NCBI GenBank assembly: GCA_026990725.1 | Contig: JALXCX010000485.1 | Span: 1-9,510 of the forward strand | Source of the DNA: Desulfobulbaceae bacterium | GTDB lineage: Bacteria > Desulfobacterota > Desulfobulbia > Desulfobulbales > Desulfobulbaceae | Direction of reading: 5' to 3' | DNA length: 9,510 nucleotides | Part shown: positions 5,802-9,510 of the stretch, one piece after another | How positions within the stretch are numbered: the first letter of the stretch is position 1 | Layout: every line of letters begins with the position of its first letter | The notes under the pieces: generated by a model | Databases searched by the model: none | Seen by the model: the letters and a program-made list of their open reading frames with translations, nothing else | What the model was told of the DNA's origin: nothing | Position numbers and translations under genes: made by a program

Positions 5802-6344
5802 ATGATGATTAATCCGTTTACAGTTGCCGGAAAAATTGAACAAATCCAGAAGGACGTTCTTGAACCATTATATGGTACACCTGAGCAGGAGCATGTTGAG
5901 TTTGATAGTTTACTACGTTCTACAGGAGAAGTTATCGCAAAGTATCAGGATTTTTTTCTGGAGGTGAGCAGCAGTAGTCTTGTGGCCATGATATTTAAGA
6001 TTATTAAACTGTTTGGGGGGGCAGACGGGCTTACAGAGGAGGATTTTTCCCGTTTCACATCTTATGTTAATGATGGTGGGCTTCAGGCCATGATCACCAT
6101 GCTCAAAAGTGACGATAAGGAGCAAACATTTGTGGAAGAACTTGGTCGGCTGGATGCAGAGGTTCGAACCAATGCGGCACCCATGCTTACAAAATCACGA
6201 GAACTGCACAGTGATTTTATTCAAGGGTATTTAATTGACAATTATGGATCGGTTGCCGATGCTCCGGAAGAAATACAAGAAAATTTTTCAAAATCTGATG
6301 CGTTTATCAGCCGTTTAGCCGGTCTTGCCGTTGAGGTGGCCTGA
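5802..6344 (+). CDS. Hypothetical soluble, probably all-helical protein
   Basis: I do not recognise this 180-residue protein. It has no signal peptide, no clear membrane helix, no metal motif, and neither cysteine nor tryptophan. It is acidic and looks mostly alpha-helical, with an amphipathic hydrophobic stretch SLVAMIFKIIKLFGGADGL at about 58-76, followed by a polar region rich in Asp and Glu. The C-terminal half (QTFVEELGRLDAEVR, KSRELHSDFIQGY) is also helical in pattern. The frame is open from 5730, but AAGGGGA (5794-5800) directly precedes tandem ATGs at 5802 and 5805. The second has better spacing, so the start could be 3 bp later. It is divergent from nuoA and lies 248 bp before the kinase, on the same strand. 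Codon use looks like real coding sequence. Function is unknown; a role linked to either neighbour would be speculation. Confidence 0.75.
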   Translation: MMINPFTVAGKIEQIQKDVLEPLYGTPEQEHVEFDSLLRSTGEVIAKYQDFFLEVSSSSLVAMIFKIIKLFGGADGLTEEDFSRFTSYVNDGGLQAMITMLKSDDKEQTFVEELGRLDAEVRTNAAPMLTKSRELHSDFIQGYLIDNYGSVADAPEEIQENFSKSDAFISRLAGLAVEVA

Positions 6345-6351
6345 TAATTTA

Positions 6352-6373
6352 CTGTTGCCGCCAGCCGCAACAG
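6352..6373 (+). terminator. Inverted repeat after the 5802 gene, possible terminator
   Basis: A perfect 7-bp inverted repeat, CTGTTGC (6352-6358) and GCAACAG (6367-6373), flanks an 8-base loop and lies 7 bp after the stop codon. The sequence after it (ATCAAAATCAG) has no T-run, so intrinsic termination would be weak. T-runs appear only at 6443-6457, too far for this stem. Its position just downstream of a gene is the main support. Confidence 0.35.
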
Positions 6374-6471
6374 ATCAAAATCAGGACCAGCGGCCCAATG
6401 GCACGGACAAAGAATGGGAGAGTTGGGCTGGTTCTAGAGCATCTTTTTTGCTTTTTTCTAAAGTTTATTCT

Positions 6472-6500
6472 TTGTGTTAACGTTTTTATCAACCTATAAT
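6472..6500 (+). promoter_or_regulatory. Sigma-70-type promoter for the sensor kinase
   Basis: TTGTGT (6472-6477, 3 of 6 to TTGACA, with the TTG intact) is followed by a 17-bp spacer and a perfect TATAAT (6495-6500). Transcription would start near 6507, giving a leader of about 86 nt before the kinase ATG at 6593. This implies that the kinase can be transcribed separately from the 5802 gene. Confidence 0.55.
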
Positions 6501-6565
6501 AGTAGGTAGCTTTTGCAGATGATTTATCGTTCATGTTGGTCCTGTTGTTTGCTTACCTAAATATT

Positions 6566-6588
6566 TTTCAACTTGCATTGAGTTGAGG
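6566..6588 (+). promoter_or_regulatory. Hairpin covering the kinase ribosome binding site
   Basis: TCAACT (6568-6573) pairs perfectly with AGTTGA (6581-6586), and T6574 can wobble-pair with G6580 around a five-base loop. Two further U-G wobble pairs (T6567-G6587 and T6566-G6588) would take in the whole GAGG at 6585-6588, the Shine-Dalgarno sequence 4 bp before the ATG. A run of five T (6564-6568) on the 5' side makes it look like a FourU-type RNA thermometer. Function is inferred only from pairing. Confidence 0.35.
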
Positions 6589-6592
6589 TGTC

Positions 6593-9510
6593 ATGTCTTT
6601 GGTCCATAATCTCAGCAGCCAGGAACTTGTTGATAAGATCGGAATTATGGTCGTTGCCCTGGATAACCAGGGAAAGATTACGATGATCAATAGTGCCGGA
6701 TGTCATCTATTGGGATATCCACAAGAAGAGTTAATCGGCAAAGACTGGATATCCAATTTTATTCTTCCTCAAGATCGGCAAGCCCTTGCAGATCTCTTTA
6801 TCAGGATTTTTGCCGGGAAAGGGGAAACAACCCCCCATCGTCGCAATATCGTTGTTGTCCACGGCGGGAAAAAACGATTAATAAGTTGGCATAATACTCT
6901 GCTGACCGGTTCGGATGGCACAATCGAAGGCATCCTCTGCTCTGGTGAAGATATTACTGAGCAGGTCCGGGCAGAACAGAAAATTAGACAAAGTGAAGCG
7001 AGGTATCGCCATTTTCTTGAACATGTGCCGGAAGGCCTTTTCATTTTTGATAGTGATGGAATAATTCTTGATGTCAACCAACAGGCCTGTAAACGGCTTG
7101 GCTATACCCGTAGAGAGTTGCTGGGTATGAATTTTTCCGATGTGGGGTTTGATGGGCAGCATCTTCAAAAAAACAGAGAGCGAAAGGAATGGCCAATAAC
7201 CTACCAAGGAACCCATCTGGAAAAGAGCGGCCGGTTTTTTCCTGTGGAGATTACGCTTGACCGTTTAGAAGAGAACGGTTCCAGCGTACAATATATTGCT
7301 GTTGCCCGTGATATGGGAAAACGACTATTTCAGGACCCGAGTCTGCAGAATAATAGAGATCTGCTCAGTATCATTATCGATGCCATACCGGAAATAATCT
7401 GCGTGAAAGACAGTAAGCGCAGATGGCTGCTTGCCAACAAGTGTGCTGTTGATCTTTATGGCATAGAACGTCTTGATTACATTGGAAAAACTGATTGGGA
7501 AATTGCTGAGTACTCCAAGGTGTACAGAAAGAATTTTCAGGCCGGACAAAAAAGTGATTTCCAGGCATGGCAAAATAGGGAGCCAGTACGGACTGTCCAG
7601 GATCTGCGTCTGGATGAGGGCATAAAACGAGTCTTTGATGTCTTTAAAGTTCCTCTCTTTTATGAGGATGGCAACGACAAGGCCCTAGTGGTCATAGGCA
7701 GAGACGTAACTGAACAGAAAGCAGTCGAAGACCGATACAGACAGCTTTTTGATCAGTCTCCACTGGCATATGTTTCCACTACTCTTTCTGGTGAGATTGT
7801 TGCCGTTAATCAAACAGTTGTCAAATTGGTCGGGTATACTCAGGACGAGTTGGTAGGCAGTAATCTTGCAGAGCTTTTTACTCCGGAGAGTCGGGAAATG
7901 TTTTTTGCTCATTTTTCCCGTTTTATTAAGGGCGAACAGTTCTCTGGAACTGATTATGAGATTGTCAAGGCCGATGGAAGTGTGGCAATTGTCCTTGCTG
8001 CTCCGGCATTGATTCGAGATGATGCTGGAAAGCCAGTCAACATGCAGTGTGTCGCCCTTGATCTCACCCGGGAACGGCGCGCTGAGGAACAGGTGCGTGC
8101 GAGTGAGGAAAGATACCGTTTTCTCTTTGAACGGGCTCCTGTTGGGTTTGTGCATTTTGATAATGATTTACAAGTGATAAGATGTAACAGATATTATTGC
8201 CGCCTGGTGGGGGTGCCCAGGGAGCGTCTCTTGGGCTTTTCTTTGAAGACTCTGCAGGATCAACGAGTTGTTCCGGCTCTGAAGAAGCCCCTGGCCGGAA
8301 AAGAGGGGAGGTGGCAGGGAAATTATCGTGGAACACTGACTGACAAGAAGGTTTTCATATCGTTGCGGACAGCACCTCTGCATGATGCCCAGGGAAATGT
8401 CTTTGGAGGTATAGCTATTATTGTTGACCGTTCAGGGCAAAGACGGGCAGAGACGGAAAAAGTGATGCTTATGTCTGCCATTGATCAGACAACAGAAACC
8501 GTGGTTATTACTGACACTGAAGGTGTAATTGAATATGTCAACCCGGCCTTTGAACGGGTTACCGGTTTTACAGCAGAAGAGACCGTGGGTAAGACCCCCC
8601 GTATCTTAAAGAGCAATCTTCATGGTGAGGGATTTTACCGGCAAATGTGGCAGACGTTAATTGCGGGCCGGGTCTGGAAGGGGAGGGTCACTAATAAACA
8701 TCGTGATGGCTCTCTTTTGAAAGAGGATATGACAATTTCCCCCGTACGCGACCAGGAAGGGGTTATCACAAATTATGTTGCAGTCAAGAGGAATGTCACC
8801 CGGGAAGTAGCCCTGGAAAAACAATTGCATCAGGCACAGAAGATGGAAGCCATAGGCACCCTTGCCGGTGGCATAGCCCACGATTTTAATAACATTCTTT
8901 CGGCAATTCTTGGTTATGCGGATATGGTCGACCGTCAGCTCAGCAGACATGGGTTAAAACGCCGTGATGTCGGTAGAATCATTACTGCAGGAAAGCGGGC
9001 AGCGGACCTTGTTAAACAGATATTAACCTTTAGCAGACAGAAAGAAGCTGAACTACAACCTGTTCAGTTGCCGGGGATTATCCGTGAAGCCTTAAACCTG
9101 CTTCATTCCTCTCTGCCGGCAACGGTGCAACTTAGACAGGAAATTGATGCGAGTTGCGGACTGGTTGCCGCTGATCCCGTCCGTATTCATCAGGTGGTGA
9201 TAAATCTCTGCACAAACAGTATGCAGGCCATGGACGGAGGGCAGGGAGAACTTGTTGTCAAGCTGTATGAAGCCGGAGAGGATTATGTTTGCTCGGGTAA
9301 CGAGCCAGAGTCTGGAAAATGGGTTGTACTTGAAGTACGTGACACAGGATGCGGTATTACCCCGGATATGCGGTCAAAGGTATTTGATCCTTTCTTTTCC
9401 ACCAGAAAAGAGGAGGGCGGTACCGGATTGGGGCTTTCGGTTGTCCATGGTATTGTTCAGAGCCATGGCGGTGAAATCGTTGTTACGGAAACCAGAGGCG
9501 GTGGCACAAC
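6593..9510 (+). CDS. Multi-PAS cytoplasmic sensor histidine kinase (3' end missing)
   Basis: 972 codons are visible, open to the right edge. No signal peptide or membrane helix is seen, so it should be a soluble sensor that autophosphorylates and passes phosphate to a response regulator. About six PAS-like domains occur in tandem: residues ~9-125, 134-243, 253-378, 380-500, 507-623 and 624-740, several joined by short helical linkers (VRASEERYRFLFERAPVG type). The last is of the NifL-like subtype (GKTPRILKS, VWKG, YVAVKRNVT). The kinase core has an H-box GTLAGGIAHDFNN with His763, an N-box NLCTNSMQAM with N875, G1 DTGCGI at 917 and G2 GGTGLGLS at 942-949. The H-box sequence is typical of kinases that often carry a C-terminal receiver domain, which would lie outside the window. 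The start ATG has GAGG 4 bp upstream. No ligand-specific residue (heme His, flavin Cys) is recognised, so the signal is unknown. Confidence 0.93.
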   Translation, partial: MSLVHNLSSQELVDKIGIMVVALDNQGKITMINSAGCHLLGYPQEELIGKDWISNFILPQDRQALADLFIRIFAGKGETTPHRRNIVVVHGGKKRLISWHNTLLTGSDGTIEGILCSGEDITEQVRAEQKIRQSEARYRHFLEHVPEGLFIFDSDGIILDVNQQACKRLGYTRRELLGMNFSDVGFDGQHLQKNRERKEWPITYQGTHLEKSGRFFPVEITLDRLEENGSSVQYIAVARDMGKRLFQDPSLQNNRDLLSIIIDAIPEIICVKDSKRRWLLANKCAVDLYGIERLDYIGKTDWEIAEYSKVYRKNFQAGQKSDFQAWQNREPVRTVQDLRLDEGIKRVFDVFKVPLFYEDGNDKALVVIGRDVTEQKAVEDRYRQLFDQSPLAYVSTTLSGEIVAVNQTVVKLVGYTQDELVGSNLAELFTPESREMFFAHFSRFIKGEQFSGTDYEIVKADGSVAIVLAAPALIRDDAGKPVNMQCVALDLTRERRAEEQVRASEERYRFLFERAPVGFVHFDNDLQVIRCNRYYCRLVGVPRERLLGFSLKTLQDQRVVPALKKPLAGKEGRWQGNYRGTLTDKKVFISLRTAPLHDAQGNVFGGIAIIVDRSGQRRAETEKVMLMSAIDQTTETVVITDTEGVIEYVNPAFERVTGFTAEETVGKTPRILKSNLHGEGFYRQMWQTLIAGRVWKGRVTNKHRDGSLLKEDMTISPVRDQEGVITNYVAVKRNVTREVALEKQLHQAQKMEAIGTLAGGIAHDFNNILSAILGYADMVDRQLSRHGLKRRDVGRIITAGKRAADLVKQILTFSRQKEAELQPVQLPGIIREALNLLHSSLPATVQLRQEIDASCGLVAADPVRIHQVVINLCTNSMQAMDGGQGELVVKLYEAGEDYVCSGNEPESGKWVVLEVRDTGCGITPDMRSKVFDPFFSTRKEEGGTGLGLSVVHGIVQSHGGEIVVTETRGGGT

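Noticed and set aside
6391..6457. Possible terminator formed by CGGCCCAA and TTGGGCTG followed by T-runs
   Set aside because: The loop is about 24 bases and the T-runs begin some 13 bases after the stem, so it does not fit an intrinsic terminator.
6349..6534. A 61-codon minus-strand frame after the 5802 gene
   Set aside because: It has no ribosome binding site, its product is rich in basic residues as in random translation, and it covers the inverted repeat and the kinase promoter.
7685..8155. A 156-codon minus-strand frame inside the kinase gene
   Set aside because: It is antisense to well-conserved PAS coding sequence, has no recognisable domain, and its composition is explained by the codon pattern of the opposite strand.

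Overview
The window has two parts. From position 1 to 5240 the minus strand carries a tightly packed respiratory complex I operon. In transcription order it reads nuoA-nuoB-nuoC-nuoD-nuoH-nuoI-nuoJ-nuoK, followed by the first 139 codons of an antiporter-like subunit of the NuoL/NuoM/MrpD superfamily that runs off the left edge. All eight complete subunits are recognisable from conserved motifs. They supply the quinone-reducing connecting module (A, B, C, D, H, I) and the first membrane subunits (J, K). No nuoE, nuoF or nuoG lies between nuoD and nuoH, where they sit in the NADH-oxidising 14-gene type. This resembles the 11-subunit, NADH-module-less form known from cyanobacteria, epsilonproteobacteria and several anaerobes, so the electron donor may not be NADH.

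Positions 5241-5801 are an AT-rich divergent spacer. It holds A/T tracts, repeated GTAAA/TTTAC words, a weak extended -10 promoter candidate pointing at nuoA and a small hairpin. On the plus strand follow an unrecognised soluble, probably helical protein of about 180 residues (5802-6344), a 248-bp gap, and a very long sensor histidine kinase (6593 to the right edge). The gap contains a good sigma-70-type promoter with a perfect TATAAT and a hairpin that would cover the kinase ribosome binding site. The kinase has about six tandem PAS-like domains, no membrane segment, an H-box with His763, and N, G1 and G2 boxes of the ATPase domain. It is cut just before the ATPase domain ends, so any receiver domain lies outside.

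Organism: the separate nuoC and nuoD, the absence of EFG, the MrpD-like gene after nuoK and the multi-PAS soluble kinase together suggest an anaerobic bacterium of the former Deltaproteobacteria, possibly a sulfate- or sulfur-metabolising Desulfobulbales-type lineage. This is inferred from gene content and general resemblance, not from a search.

How they may work together: the nuo products form one membrane complex that couples quinone reduction to ion translocation. The kinase is a cytoplasmic sensor. PAS domains often report redox, oxygen or small-molecule state, but nothing in the sequence ties this kinase to nuo control. I found no CRISPR array, tRNA, rRNA or insertion sequence.
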